Assembly: GCA_903847605.1 (NCBI GenBank)
Contig: CAINED010000076.1
Coordinates: forward strand, 186,001-250,000
DNA length: 64,000 nucleotides
DNA from: an uncultured Hyphomicrobiales bacterium
GTDB taxonomy: Bacteria > Pseudomonadota > Alphaproteobacteria > Rhizobiales > Beijerinckiaceae
Reading direction: 5' to 3'
Part shown: positions 26,846-35,997 of the stretch, piece by piece
Layout of the letters: each line of letters begins with the position of its first letter
Position numbering within the stretch: position 1 is the stretch's first letter
Position numbers and translations under genes: made by a program
The notes under the pieces: generated by a model
The model's input: only the letters and a program-made list of their open reading frames with translations
What the model was told of the DNA's origin: nothing
Database searches by the model: none

Positions 26846-27573
26846 TTACTACGCTCCGCTTTGCTGACGAACTGTTCAAATCGCACAAGAAATTCTGGAT
26901 CGTAGCTTTGATCTACATGGTTCTGATTCCACAATCCGGACCGCCTGACGCGATTCCGATTACAGTTATGACCTAACCAGCCTTCACTTGGCGGATCGAG
27001 CGGGTATCGCTCAAAATTGCTGAGCAATCCGATCACGTTCCGCTCGATATAGCCTCTCGAACTGGCAGCCCCTGGGAAATCGTCTACGCCAAGCCACAAA
27101 AAGCGCATTGTGCCGATAGTTCCGCTCACTTCGCATTCGAGGTCATGCTCGCATTTCCGAACATCCGCAGGCGCATTGTTGCCTACACCCCAACTCGGCA
27201 GATCGTAACTGCGTTTCGCAATCAGCGCGGTTCCAACCAGCAAACGGAATATGGAGCCCCGATGGTTTCCGCCGCCACTCTTCTCTTGTCCACGATGCTG
27301 CGAGAGCCTGTTCCATAGCGTTGTCTTGGAGGTTGCTGTTAGCGCGTGCGTTCCCACTCTCGTTACGCGCAAGCCAACGCCCGTGTCCGATCTGTTCTCG
27401 CCTTCTTCCATAAAGAAGTACACGCCTCGGATTGGCCAAAGCATACGACCGGAGCATTCCGAGAGGGAGCGCGTGCCCAATCTGCGTTCGAGTTCATCGA
27501 GCAAATCATAGAAATTTCGAAGATCGGCCAAGCGTTCTTTCGCCAACTGAGCATGATCCCAATTCGAATTCAC
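26842..27573 (-). CDS. GIY-YIG-like nuclease-domain protein, first gene of an AT-rich cassette
   Basis: A 243-aa protein if GTG 27573 is the start; the open frame runs to 27753, but that extension lies over the end of ggt and looks like shadow. After a helical N-terminus, the GIY-YIG-like elements appear in order: GVYFF (about 50-54), RVTRVGTHAL (70-79), LWNRLSQHRG with Arg 89 and His 93, GNHRGSIFR, and a late acidic helix IERNVIGLLSN with Glu 177. These match the GIY, YIG, catalytic Arg and catalytic Glu positions of the superfamily. No partner domain is fused. The call rests on motif spacing. Confidence 0.6.
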   Translation of the reverse strand: MNSNWDHAQLAKERLADLRNFYDLLDELERRLGTRSLSECSGRMLWPIRGVYFFMEEGENRSDTGVGLRVTRVGTHALTATSKTTLWNRLSQHRGQEKSGGGNHRGSIFRLLVGTALIAKRSYDLPSWGVGNNAPADVRKCEHDLECEVSGTIGTMRFLWLGVDDFPGAASSRGYIERNVIGLLSNFERYPLDPPSEGWLGHNCNRNRVRRSGLWNQNHVDQSYDPEFLVRFEQFVSKAERSK

Positions 27574-27637
27574 TGGTAATTCAGGATTCTGACATGAACT
27601 TAAGGGATTTTTCAATCCGGCTGCAATTTGTTCGTGC

Positions 27638-29425
27638 TCAATACCCCACCGCCCCGCCGCCCCTTTGCCGCGTATCGCTCGCGCCGAACAGCCAGCCGCC
27701 CGTGCGATGAATGGTCTGCGCCGAGCCGATGGTCGGTTGCTCCCGCACTTCATGGCCCATCTTGCGCAACAACGCTACGGTATCGGTGGATATGCCGTTC
27801 TCGATGCGCAACTGGTCCGGCGCCCATTGGTGATGGATGCGCGGCGCGACGGTCGCTTCGGCTGCGTTCATGCCGAATTCGACGATGTTTAAAATCACCT
27901 GCAGGACAATCGTGATGATGCGCGAGCCGCCCGGCGATCCCGTAACGATTTCGAGTTGGCCATTGTTGAACACCATGGTCGGGCTCATCGACGAAAGCGG
28001 CCGCTTGCGTGGTCCCGGCGCATTGGCTTCGCTGCCGGTAAGGCCATAGGCGTTGGGCGCGCCGGGCTTTGCCGCGAAATCGTCGAGCTCGTTGTTGAGC
28101 ATGATGCCCGTGCCATCGGCGACGAGACCAAGCCCGTATGAAAAATTCAGCGTGTAGGTGTTCGAAACAGCATTGCCCTGCGCATCGACAACAGAGAAGT
28201 GCGTGGTCTGATCGGATTCGAAGGGCGCGAGATCGAGCGCGCGAATTTGCGCAGATGGCGTCGCGCGTTCCATCGAGATCATGCCGCGCAGGACATCCGC
28301 ATATTTGCGCGAGGTGAGCGCCGCAATCGGCATGCGCACGAAATCGGGATCGCCCATGTGCTCGGCGCGGTCGGCGTAACCGAACTTCATCGTCTCGGCC
28401 ATGCGATGGATCGCGGCCGCGGAATTGTGGCCCAATTCCTTCAGCTGAAAACCTTCCAGCACATTCAGCATCTGCGCGATCAGCGCGCCGCCCGCGGACG
28501 GTGGCGGCATGGAGATGATTTCACGCCCGCGGAAATAGCCACGCACCGGCTGGCGCTCTTTCACTTCGTAGGTGCGCAAGTCCTCCGCTGTCATGCGGCC
28601 GCCATGGGCGCGCACGGCAGCCACAAGCTTTTCCGCCGTCTCGCCTTCGTAGAAGCCCTTGCTGCCGCCGCGCGCGATGCGCTCCAGCGAACGCGCAAGG
28701 TCTTCCTGCACGAGCCTGTCGCCGCGCTCCAGCGGTCGCGCTTCGCCTTTCAGAAAGATCGCGCGGCTCGAGGGATATTGCGCAAGACGCCTTGCGATGA
28801 AGGGCAGGGAGTCCGCGAGGTCGTCGTCGACTTCGATGCCTTCGCGCGCCAGAGCGACAGCCGGAGCGATGAGTTCGGCGAGCGTCAACTTGCCGGAGCC
28901 GTATTTGCGATGCGCGAGTTCAAATCCGGCGACCGTGCCCGGCACACCCACGGCAAGCCCGCTCGATTGCGAGCGCGAGGGCACGAAATTGCCGGCGGCG
29001 TCGAGAAAGACATCGTGCGGCGTATCGGCGGGCGCGGTCTCGCGATAGTCGATGGCGATGGTCTGTTTCGTTGCAGCAAGATGCACTAGCATGAAGCCGC
29101 CCCCGCCGATATTGCCCGCGCGCGGCAAGGTGACCGCGAGCGCAAATCCCGTCGCGATGGCGGCATCGACCGCATTGCCGCCGCGCCTGAGAATTTCTAC
29201 GCCGATACGCGAGGCTTTGGCCTCCTGGCTCACCACCATGCCGTTCTTCGCCATGGCCGGGAGTATGCGCGCATTGACCGAGATGATGGGCGGCGCGCCC
29301 TCGACTTGCGCTGAACGCCGTCCGCGTTCCGGCGATGGTTGCGGCGACTGCGCAAGGGCAGGCGCGAGCAGCGCCAAAGCAGCGGCCAGAGCGGCGAAAG
29401 TGCGCCGCGTCGACATTCTCGTCAT
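27638..29425 (-). CDS. ggt: Gamma-glutamyltranspeptidase
   Basis: A 595-aa exported enzyme hydrolysing or transferring the gamma-glutamyl group of glutathione in the periplasm. It has a signal peptide (about 1-23, RTFAALAAALALLAPALA). The large subunit starts ISVNARILPAMAKNGMVVSQ, and the autoprocessing/catalytic Thr is in QTTHFSVVDAQGNAVSNTYTLN. The small subunit contains SSMSPTMV and GSPGGSRIITIVLQ, so both halves are complete. ATG 29425 sits just before the end of the DUF1194 gene; upstream codons to 29491 would overlap that gene. Confidence 0.94.
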   Translation of the reverse strand: MTRMSTRRTFAALAAALALLAPALAQSPQPSPERGRRSAQVEGAPPIISVNARILPAMAKNGMVVSQEAKASRIGVEILRRGGNAVDAAIATGFALAVTLPRAGNIGGGGFMLVHLAATKQTIAIDYRETAPADTPHDVFLDAAGNFVPSRSQSSGLAVGVPGTVAGFELAHRKYGSGKLTLAELIAPAVALAREGIEVDDDLADSLPFIARRLAQYPSSRAIFLKGEARPLERGDRLVQEDLARSLERIARGGSKGFYEGETAEKLVAAVRAHGGRMTAEDLRTYEVKERQPVRGYFRGREIISMPPPSAGGALIAQMLNVLEGFQLKELGHNSAAAIHRMAETMKFGYADRAEHMGDPDFVRMPIAALTSRKYADVLRGMISMERATPSAQIRALDLAPFESDQTTHFSVVDAQGNAVSNTYTLNFSYGLGLVADGTGIMLNNELDDFAAKPGAPNAYGLTGSEANAPGPRKRPLSSMSPTMVFNNGQLEIVTGSPGGSRIITIVLQVILNIVEFGMNAAEATVAPRIHHQWAPDQLRIENGISTDTVALLRKMGHEVREQPTIGSAQTIHRTGGWLFGASDTRQRGGGAVGY

Positions 29426-29429
29426 GAAT

Positions 29430-30275
29430 TCATCTGCCCCAGCGGTCGCGCCACATGTTCTCGCCGACCATACAGGAGACGCGCGGTTCACGCTGCTGCG
29501 CAGGAATGGTCGCCGGCTTGTCGTCGCCGATCGGCGGCAGCGGATAGGCGATTTCCATGATGAGTTTCGTTTTGGTGGCGCGCACGAAATTTTCGCGATC
29601 CTTGATCGGAATCATGAAGGCGCCGACGCCGCCGATGACGCAGTCCTCGTAATATTCGTCGAGATTGGCGATATCGACATAGCCCCAGTTCGACGGGCGG
29701 ATCAGCAGCGGCAGGCCGTTGATCGTGACGCCCGCGCGGATCGCGTCGTTGCGGGCCTGCTCCACCGGACGACCGTCGTTGTTGGTGCCGTCGCCGGAGA
29801 CGTCGATGACGCGGCGTACGCCGTCAAAGCCGTTGTTCTCGAAGGTCTTCATCGAGAAATCGATGGCGCCGGAAATCGAGGTGCGGCGCGCCCGGCGGTA
29901 GGGCGCTTCGGTCAGCTTTTCGGCAAACGCCCGCGCGCTGGCCGGGCCGTCAATCAGGGTCCACGGCACCAGAACATCCTGATCGAATGACGAGGCCCAT
30001 TGCACATAAGCAACGGCGATCTTGCCGTAAGCGCCGGCCTCCAGCGCCTTCAGGAACTCCGGAGATGTAATCGCCTGAACGTAACCGTCCCGCTGCAGCC
30101 TTTGCTCTTCCGGGTCCATGGAATAGGAGACATCGACGGCGAAGACGAGTTCGACATCGACCTTGACCGGCCCGTCCTTGGCCACGGCCGCAGGCGTTGT
30201 CGCCCAAAGGCACGCCGCCAGGGCCATAACGCCCAAAATGCCGCCCAAGCCTGCCTTTGCTTTCCAGCCGGTCAT
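29430..30275 (-). CDS. DUF1194 protein, exported von Willebrand factor A-like
   Basis: A 281-aa protein with a signal peptide (about 1-32) and a vWA-like fold. The MIDAS motif is DVSYS in VFAVDVSYSMDPEEQRLQRDG. SISGAIDFSMKTF and VIDVSGDGTNNDGRPVEQAR are further characteristic segments. ATG 30275 follows GGGGAGGG; the frame to 30329 lacks a better start. DUF1194 proteins are widespread in alphaproteobacteria and uncharacterised. The ggt start lies 4 nt beyond its stop, so the two may be one transcript. Confidence 0.88.
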   Translation of the reverse strand: MTGWKAKAGLGGILGVMALAACLWATTPAAVAKDGPVKVDVELVFAVDVSYSMDPEEQRLQRDGYVQAITSPEFLKALEAGAYGKIAVAYVQWASSFDQDVLVPWTLIDGPASARAFAEKLTEAPYRRARRTSISGAIDFSMKTFENNGFDGVRRVIDVSGDGTNNDGRPVEQARNDAIRAGVTINGLPLLIRPSNWGYVDIANLDEYYEDCVIGGVGAFMIPIKDRENFVRATKTKLIMEIAYPLPPIGDDKPATIPAQQREPRVSCMVGENMWRDRWGR

Positions 30276-30457
30276 GGAGAACCCTCCCCGAGGAATGGGG
30301 CAGTCTGCCACGGCGGCAGCGATGTGCAAACGGGGGCTGCGCCGATTCCGGGGGATGCGGCCGCTCGTATTTTCCGCAGGCGTGAACGAAAAATTGGTGA
30401 ATTGATCCTAAACTGGCCGTGGAATTCCCGTAACGCGCGCCGGCAAGACCCCCAGCC

Positions 30458-31324
30458 ATGTCAGATGAACTCGAAGCAGCCAGCGACATCATTCGCACCC
30501 GCGCCGGCGAGGCCCCCATCGAGATGGCGGTCATCCTGAGTTCCGGCCTCGTGGATGCGGTCGGCGATTTGCAGAATGAAACCGTCATACCCTATGCGGA
30601 TTTGCCGGGTTTTCCGCTGTCTCGCTCGTTCGGGCAGGAAAACAAGCTGCAAATCGGCGAACTCGAGGGCGTCCGGATTGCCTGCCTGAAGGGCCGCTCG
30701 CATTATTTCGAGACCGGCAGCGCCGCCGGCATGGCCCTGCCGCTGGAAGTGATGGCGATGCTCGGTGTGAGCACGCTGATGGTCACATCGACTTGCGGTT
30801 CCGTGGATGCCGACGCCTATCCAGGCTCCCTGGCGCTCGTCACCGATCACATCAATTTGAGTGGCATGAGCCCGCTGCACGGCGCGAGCAGCGAGGGCAG
30901 CACCTTCTCCCTTGCCAAGGCCTATGACGAGCGGTTGCTTCTGCGCATGAAGCGCGCCGCGCTGAGCGCCGGCGTAACGCTGCGCGATGGCGTCTACATG
31001 CAGTTTCCCGGGCCGACCTTCGAAACGCCGGCCGAGGTCCGCATGGCGCGCATGATCGGCGCGAACATGATCGGCATGTCCGGCGTTCACGAAGTCGTTC
31101 TGGCGCGCCGCCTGAATCTGCGCACATGCTTTGTCGGCGCCATCACCTATTTCGGCGCGGGCTTCAACAAATCGGATCCCAATTATCTGGAGACGCGCGT
31201 CATGGCCCGTCAGGCCGCCATCGGCCTGCGTCGATTGATCCGCTCTTTCCTCGTCACAAAGGAAGGGCCTTACGTTGCGGACACGCCGAGGCCGAGCATT
31301 TTGCGCAAGCAGGCGCTTACCTGA
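30458..31324 (+). CDS. Purine nucleoside phosphorylase
   Basis: A 288-aa trimeric-type (PNP/MTAP) phosphorylase cleaving purine nucleosides with phosphate to base plus (deoxy)ribose-1-phosphate. Key segments: ILSSGLVDAVGD (phosphate loop), GRSHYFETG, VTSTCGSVDADAYPGSLALVTDHINLSG, and the base site FPGPTFETPAEVRMARMIGANMIGMSGVHEVVLAR. The product feeds DeoB, encoded 4.3 kb upstream on the same strand. It is divergent from the DUF1194 gene. Confidence 0.92.
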   Translation: MSDELEAASDIIRTRAGEAPIEMAVILSSGLVDAVGDLQNETVIPYADLPGFPLSRSFGQENKLQIGELEGVRIACLKGRSHYFETGSAAGMALPLEVMAMLGVSTLMVTSTCGSVDADAYPGSLALVTDHINLSGMSPLHGASSEGSTFSLAKAYDERLLLRMKRAALSAGVTLRDGVYMQFPGPTFETPAEVRMARMIGANMIGMSGVHEVVLARRLNLRTCFVGAITYFGAGFNKSDPNYLETRVMARQAAIGLRRLIRSFLVTKEGPYVADTPRPSILRKQALT

Positions 31325-31333
31325 AGTCTGTTC

Positions 31334-32227
31334 TCAGACGCGACCCAGAAAATCGAGAAGCGCTTCTTCGATAGCTGCATCGCCTGCGCCGATGGCGAAG
31401 GCCGGCGTGATGTGATTGTGCCCGAGGAACTGCTTGACGCGCGGCAGAGGCGAGCCCTTTTCGACAAGCTCCGCAAGAACGCGATAGCCGCCGCTCTCGA
31501 AGCGCAGCGGATCGTATTCCGCAATCGTCACAAGCACCGGAAAGTCGCAGGCGTCGATATTGCCCGCGACCTGCATCGTCGCGTAACGGCTCTTGTCTTC
31601 CCCGTAATAGGCGCGATGGTTGGGCGGCGGATTTGATGCGTCGATGCCGTAAACGCCGCTCATCAGAATCGCGCCGGCAAAGTTGCGATGTCCCGCGGGA
31701 TGCATGTCCTTGCGGAAGGCATAGCCCGCGACATGCGTCGCGCCTGCGGAATGTCCGACAAGGATGATCTTTTCCGGATCGCCGCCGAAGGCCGCCACGT
31801 TCTTGCGCGCCCAGGCCGCAACCGCGCCGATGTCGCGAGCGCCTTCGGGCCACTGTATCTCCGGCGCGACACGATAGGTCGCATTGATGCCGACGCAGCC
31901 GTGCGCCGCGAAGAAATCCGCAACATTGCCGTAATAGGGGCCGCCGGCATCCTTGGAGCCGCCGATCAGCCCGCCGCCGTGAAAGAAGATGACGACGGGC
32001 CTGCCTGACAATTTGTCGTCGCTGACGTGCACATCGAGCAGATGACGTTCGGAATGATCGCCATAGGCGATATTGCGCGTCACCTTGATTGCAGGCTTTG
32101 CAGCGCGGGCGTGAAGCGCTGCATAAGGCGGCGCAAAAGTCGCGATGGTTTCCGGCGTGAAGGCCTTGCCTGCCGCGCGCACTTTATTGGCGATATCCTC
32201 GCGCTCTCTAGAAAACGGATCGGCCAT
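31334..32227 (-). CDS. Alpha/beta hydrolase, arylformamidase/HSL-like
   Basis: A 297-aa alpha/beta hydrolase. The oxyanion-hole motif HGGG occurs in VIFFHGGGLIGGS, the nucleophile elbow is GHSAG in ILVGHSAGATHVAG, and a late acid/His pair is likely in EYDPLRFESGG and FLGHNHITPAF. The HGGG-type active site is shared with arylformamidases, carboxylesterases and hormone-sensitive-lipase relatives. ATG 32227 is preceded by GGGGGAA and preferred to 32245. It converges with the PNP gene and lies downstream of two Rieske oxygenases, suggesting an ester or amide intermediate in the same catabolic route. Confidence 0.85.
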   Translation of the reverse strand: MADPFSREREDIANKVRAAGKAFTPETIATFAPPYAALHARAAKPAIKVTRNIAYGDHSERHLLDVHVSDDKLSGRPVVIFFHGGGLIGGSKDAGGPYYGNVADFFAAHGCVGINATYRVAPEIQWPEGARDIGAVAAWARKNVAAFGGDPEKIILVGHSAGATHVAGYAFRKDMHPAGHRNFAGAILMSGVYGIDASNPPPNHRAYYGEDKSRYATMQVAGNIDACDFPVLVTIAEYDPLRFESGGYRVLAELVEKGSPLPRVKQFLGHNHITPAFAIGAGDAAIEEALLDFLGRV

Positions 32228-32336
32228 GCGTTCCCCCACCTTCATCGAACGACGAGAATAGATGTCGTCATCGCGAAATGAAATCGCCCGCCGCCATGGA
32301 AAGCAACGGGTGATTCCCGGTCATGCGATGACGCAA

Positions 32337-33641
32337 TTACTCCGCTGGTTCTCGTACCTGCTTCTTGTCCGCAATGAACTCGCCGTTCTCGTCGACGCCC
32401 ATCGCCGCGCAGAAAGCGGCGCGTATTTCCTGCGGCTGATTGGCGAGGAAGGGGAAGCGCTTCAAGGCGTTGGCGAGCAGCGGATTCTTTTTATAGACCT
32501 CGCGCGGCTGGCCATCGCGATAGATGTCGGCGTTGGCGTTCGGCAGGTCGACGAACTTCGCCTTTTCCGGATCGCGGATCGTGCCTTTTGGGTCTTTGCC
32601 CTGCTTGACCGCTTCGAGTTCCTCGAAGAAGCGGTTGCGGATCATCGCGATGCCGCGGTCGCTTGCGCCGAGCATTTCCTTGGTGCGGTCGGATATCACG
32701 CCCTGTCCGACCCAGGCGACGATGTCCTGATTGATGACATGCGTATCGATCCAGCGCCCGTCGGGTTTCTTGATCGGCGCATGCCAGGTCGGCACGCCAT
32801 TCTGCACATAGGGCTCCTGTTCTTTCGGCACGCGGTTCGAGAACCAGGCAACGCTCAGCGTGTTCTCGTCATCGACTGGCACGCGCCATTCGTAGTGACC
32901 GCCGAGATAGAAGCCGAGCGGCCAGAGGAAGACACGGCCGATGCTCCACAAGGTCGAATTGTCCGGCTGCCCCTCGCGCACGCGGCGATAGACGAAGCCA
33001 TGTTCGAATTCGTCGAAGGCGAGTTTCAGATGCTTCGTCGCATAGGGGCCCATGGCGCCCTTCTGGCGGATCGACCAGTTGTCGTGCATCCACTCGAAAT
33101 GCACGGGGTCGATGGAGTTTTCCTGGCACTGGAACCAGTTGCAGGGAATCTCGCTGATCGCGATCTGACGGAATACGTTCGTGCGCGTAAAGGGCTCATG
33201 CACGGGTAATTCCGGCACCGGGTGAGGCCCCATATAGGTCCAGAGCAGGCCGCCGAGTTCCTTCACGGGATAGGCTTTGGTCTTGCACTTTTCACGCAAT
33301 GGATTTTTGGGATTGGCCGTGTCCTCATAGGGCTGTTCGATGCACTGGCCTGTCTCGTCCATCAGCCAGCCGTGATAGTTGCAGCGAATGCCCTTCTCTT
33401 CCACGAAGCCGTAGGAGAGATCGGCGCGGCGATGCGGACACTGGCGGTCGACGAGGCCGAACGTGCCGGACTTGTCCTTGTAGAGCACGAGGTCTTCGCC
33501 AAAGAAGCGAACAGCCTTCGTCTCCTTGTTGTCGAATTCGCTCGCGCCGCCGATCGGCGTCCAGTACCGGCGCAGATAATTGCCCATCTCCGTGCCGGGG
33601 CCGACACGCGTCAACAGATCGTTCTTTTCCTTGCTCAGCAT
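32337..33641 (-). CDS. Rieske non-haem iron oxygenase, copy A
   Basis: A 434-aa oxygenase component. The Rieske [2Fe-2S] site fits C-x-H-x16-C-x2-H with Cys 68, His 70, Cys 87 and His 90. The mononuclear iron site is D-x2-H-x4-H (Asp 178, His 181, His 186 in SIDPVHFEWMH). Such enzymes hydroxylate or demethylate aromatic or N-methyl/ether substrates and need a reductase, which is not encoded nearby. A strong GGGGAGAGGACC precedes ATG 33641. It is closely similar to the next gene upstream, so the two are a recent tandem pair. Confidence 0.93.
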   Translation of the reverse strand: MLSKEKNDLLTRVGPGTEMGNYLRRYWTPIGGASEFDNKETKAVRFFGEDLVLYKDKSGTFGLVDRQCPHRRADLSYGFVEEKGIRCNYHGWLMDETGQCIEQPYEDTANPKNPLREKCKTKAYPVKELGGLLWTYMGPHPVPELPVHEPFTRTNVFRQIAISEIPCNWFQCQENSIDPVHFEWMHDNWSIRQKGAMGPYATKHLKLAFDEFEHGFVYRRVREGQPDNSTLWSIGRVFLWPLGFYLGGHYEWRVPVDDENTLSVAWFSNRVPKEQEPYVQNGVPTWHAPIKKPDGRWIDTHVINQDIVAWVGQGVISDRTKEMLGASDRGIAMIRNRFFEELEAVKQGKDPKGTIRDPEKAKFVDLPNANADIYRDGQPREVYKKNPLLANALKRFPFLANQPQEIRAAFCAAMGVDENGEFIADKKQVREPAE

Positions 33642-33688
33642 GGTCCTCTCCCCGCCGTTTCAGCGATTGTATTCTTGTTCGCAGACTT

Positions 33689-34984
33689 TCACTTCGCCGA
33701 AGCCATTTCCTTCAGCGCCAGGAAATTCCCGTCCCTGTCGATGCCCATGGCTTCGCAGAATTCCTTGCGCACACGCTCGGGCTGTCCTGCATTCCACGGG
33801 AAATCCTTCATCCGCTTGGAATAATAGGGATGGGTGAGATATTCGCGCATCGGCTTGCCGTCGAGGAAGGGCTTGCGCTCGGCAATCGGCAGTTTCACGA
33901 GCTTGGCCTTTTCCGGATCGCGAATGATGCCCTTGGGGTCCTTGCCCGCTTTCACGGCTTCCATCTCTTCAAAGAAGCGATTGCGGATCATGGCGATGCC
34001 CTTGTCGCTCGCGCCCAGCAATTCCTTGGTGCGGTCGCCGATGCGGCCCTGACCGACCCACGCGACGATGTCCTGGTTGATGACATGCGTTGTGATCCAG
34101 CGCCCGTCCGGCCCGGTGATCGGGCTGTGCCAGTGCGGGATGCGCTCCTGCACATAGCCGTCGCGTTCGCTCGGCACGCGGCAATAGAACCATGTGATGC
34201 TCAGCGTGTTCTCGTCGTCGACCGGAATGCGCCATTCGAAATGTTCGCCGAGATAGAAGCCCAGCGGCCAGAGGAATACGCGCCCGACCGTCCACATGGC
34301 GGAATCCTCGGGCTGGCCTTCGCGCACGCGCTTGTAGACGAAGCCCTCCTCGAATTCGTCGAAGGCGACCTTCAGATGCTTGGGCGCATATTTCTCCTGC
34401 CCCTTCTGCCGGATCGACCAGTTGTCGTGCATCCATTCGAAATGCACGGGGTCGATGGAGTTTTCCTGGCACTGCAGCCAGTTGCAGGGGATGTCGGATG
34501 TCACGACTTCGCAGAAGCCGTTCTTCCATGTGAAGGCTTCGTAAACGGGCAGTTCCGGCGCAGGCAGCGGGCCCATATAGGCCCAGAGCAGGCCGGACAA
34601 CTCCTTCACGGGATAGGCCGTGATCTTGCACTTGTCGCGCAAGGGATTCTTCGGATTGGCTGTATCTTCGTACGGTTGTTCGATGCACTTGCCATTCTCG
34701 TCCATCAGCCAGCCGTGATAATTGCAGCGGATGCCCTTCTCCTCGACGAAGCCATAGGAGAGATCTGCGCGGCGATGCGGACAATGGCGGTCGACAAGCC
34801 CGAACGTGCCCGACTTGTCCTTGTAGAGCGTGAGGTTCTCGCCCATCAGCCTGACAGCCTTGACGTCGAATTCCTCGAATTCGGCAGCGCCGGCAATCGG
34901 CATCCAGTAGCGGCGCAGGTAATCGCCCATGGGCGTACCCGGGCCGACCTGCGTCATGATGCGGTTTCTTTCCTCGCTCAGCAT
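33689..34984 (-). CDS. Rieske non-haem iron oxygenase, copy B
   Basis: A 431-aa paralogue of the 32337-33641 product. The [2Fe-2S] ligands Cys 68, His 70, Cys 87 and His 90 are at the same residue numbers. The catalytic iron motif DPVHFEWMH is unchanged. The N-terminal 190 residues are near-identical in blocks, while the segment before the iron site (FTWKNGFCEVVTSDIP versus FTRTNVFRQIAISEIP) and the C-terminal half differ more, which may reflect different substrates. The ribosome-binding site GGGGAGAGG is the same as in copy A. The GntR regulator gene lies directly upstream in the same direction. Confidence 0.93.
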   Translation of the reverse strand: MLSEERNRIMTQVGPGTPMGDYLRRYWMPIAGAAEFEEFDVKAVRLMGENLTLYKDKSGTFGLVDRHCPHRRADLSYGFVEEKGIRCNYHGWLMDENGKCIEQPYEDTANPKNPLRDKCKITAYPVKELSGLLWAYMGPLPAPELPVYEAFTWKNGFCEVVTSDIPCNWLQCQENSIDPVHFEWMHDNWSIRQKGQEKYAPKHLKVAFDEFEEGFVYKRVREGQPEDSAMWTVGRVFLWPLGFYLGEHFEWRIPVDDENTLSITWFYCRVPSERDGYVQERIPHWHSPITGPDGRWITTHVINQDIVAWVGQGRIGDRTKELLGASDKGIAMIRNRFFEEMEAVKAGKDPKGIIRDPEKAKLVKLPIAERKPFLDGKPMREYLTHPYYSKRMKDFPWNAGQPERVRKEFCEAMGIDRDGNFLALKEMASAK

Positions 34985-35013
34985 GACCTCTCCCCTTTTA
35001 CTTGAATGAGCGC

Positions 35014-35820
35014 CTATCCCGCTTTCATCGAATGCGATTCGGTTGCGCCGAAATCGCTTTGCGCCGTCGAATGCGCGGCAATCACAGCCTGCAGATGTTC
35101 GGCGACTAGGGCCGCGGCCTCCTCGCCTTGCCGCCGGCGCAGCGCCGCCAGAACGCGCGTATGCCGGTCGATGACCTGCGCCGATTTCGCCGCGGAATGC
35201 AGGGGAAGGATGACGCGCCAGGTCAGGTGCCGCAAGGCCTGGAATTGCGCGATGAGAGCGCGGTTTGCCGATGCGCGAACGATGGCGGTGTGAAACTCGA
35301 GACTCTCGCGCACGAAGGCGCGGTCGTCGCCGCTCGCGGCCTGCAACCTCGCCAGTTGCGCTTCGAGCGCGATCAAATCGGCTTCGCTCGCCAGCCGGGC
35401 GGCGGCGCGTACGGCCTGCGTCTCGACGGCCATCTGCGCCTCGAAGATCTCGGCGTGCGAAATGCCGGCCAGTTTCAGTTGAACGGCCAGCGCATCGGAG
35501 AAGCGCTCGAAACTGGGCGGGGCAATCCGCACACCGCCACTCTTGCCGACCTTCACCTCGACGATCCCGTTGGCTTCGAGAATACGTAAAGCGTCGCGAA
35601 TGGTGAGGCGGCTGATGCCGAATTCCGCGGCGAGGCTGCGCTCGGTGCCGACGAAATCGCCGGGCTTGAACTTGCCGTCGAAGAGCCTTTCGCGAATCTG
35701 GGCGACGATTTCCGCGGAAGCCTTGGCCGTGCGCACCTGCATCCAGCGGCCGGAGCCTTCCGGCCCGTCCTCCCGGTCCGGCAAAGTCGCCGTCAAAGGC
35801 GAAGCGAGTGCGCCCTCCAT
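35014..35820 (-). CDS. GntR-family transcriptional regulator, FadR/FCD subfamily
   Basis: About 268 aa from ATG 35820. Alternatives are TTG 35904 and ATG 35742; the DNA-binding domain starts soon after the last. The N-terminal winged helix contains FVGTERSLAAEFGISRLTIRDALRILEANGIVEVK, the GntR recognition region. The C-terminal FCD effector domain, all helical, contains FHTAIVRASANRALIAQF with likely metal-binding His residues. It is divergent from the ABC importer and upstream of the Rieske genes, so it probably controls both in response to an organic acid or pathway intermediate. Confidence 0.88.
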   Translation of the reverse strand: MEGALASPLTATLPDREDGPEGSGRWMQVRTAKASAEIVAQIRERLFDGKFKPGDFVGTERSLAAEFGISRLTIRDALRILEANGIVEVKVGKSGGVRIAPPSFERFSDALAVQLKLAGISHAEIFEAQMAVETQAVRAAARLASEADLIALEAQLARLQAASGDDRAFVRESLEFHTAIVRASANRALIAQFQALRHLTWRVILPLHSAAKSAQVIDRHTRVLAALRRRQGEEAAALVAEHLQAVIAAHSTAQSDFGATESHSMKAG

Positions 35821-35997
35821 CCCGCGTTTCCAGTCTGCCGGCTTTGCGGCGTTTACCGATTGACCGACGGGGTGAACCCTGTCAGTTTCCGCCAAAAGGG
35901 ACAATCATTTGCTGTTCAGGCTAGTCCGGGCCCTGCCGCGGCGCAAGGGGAATTATCGAACCCGGCCGTGAACTGTGAAATGACGGGAGGAAACCGC

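Noticed and set aside
27574..27753. N-terminal extension of the GIY-YIG-like gene
   Set aside because: It overlaps the 3' end of ggt and is Arg/Ala/Gly-rich; the protein-like part starts at GTG 27573.
33299..35005. 568-aa plus-strand open frame across both Rieske genes
   Set aside because: The repeated internal pattern simply reflects the duplicated Rieske genes read antisense.
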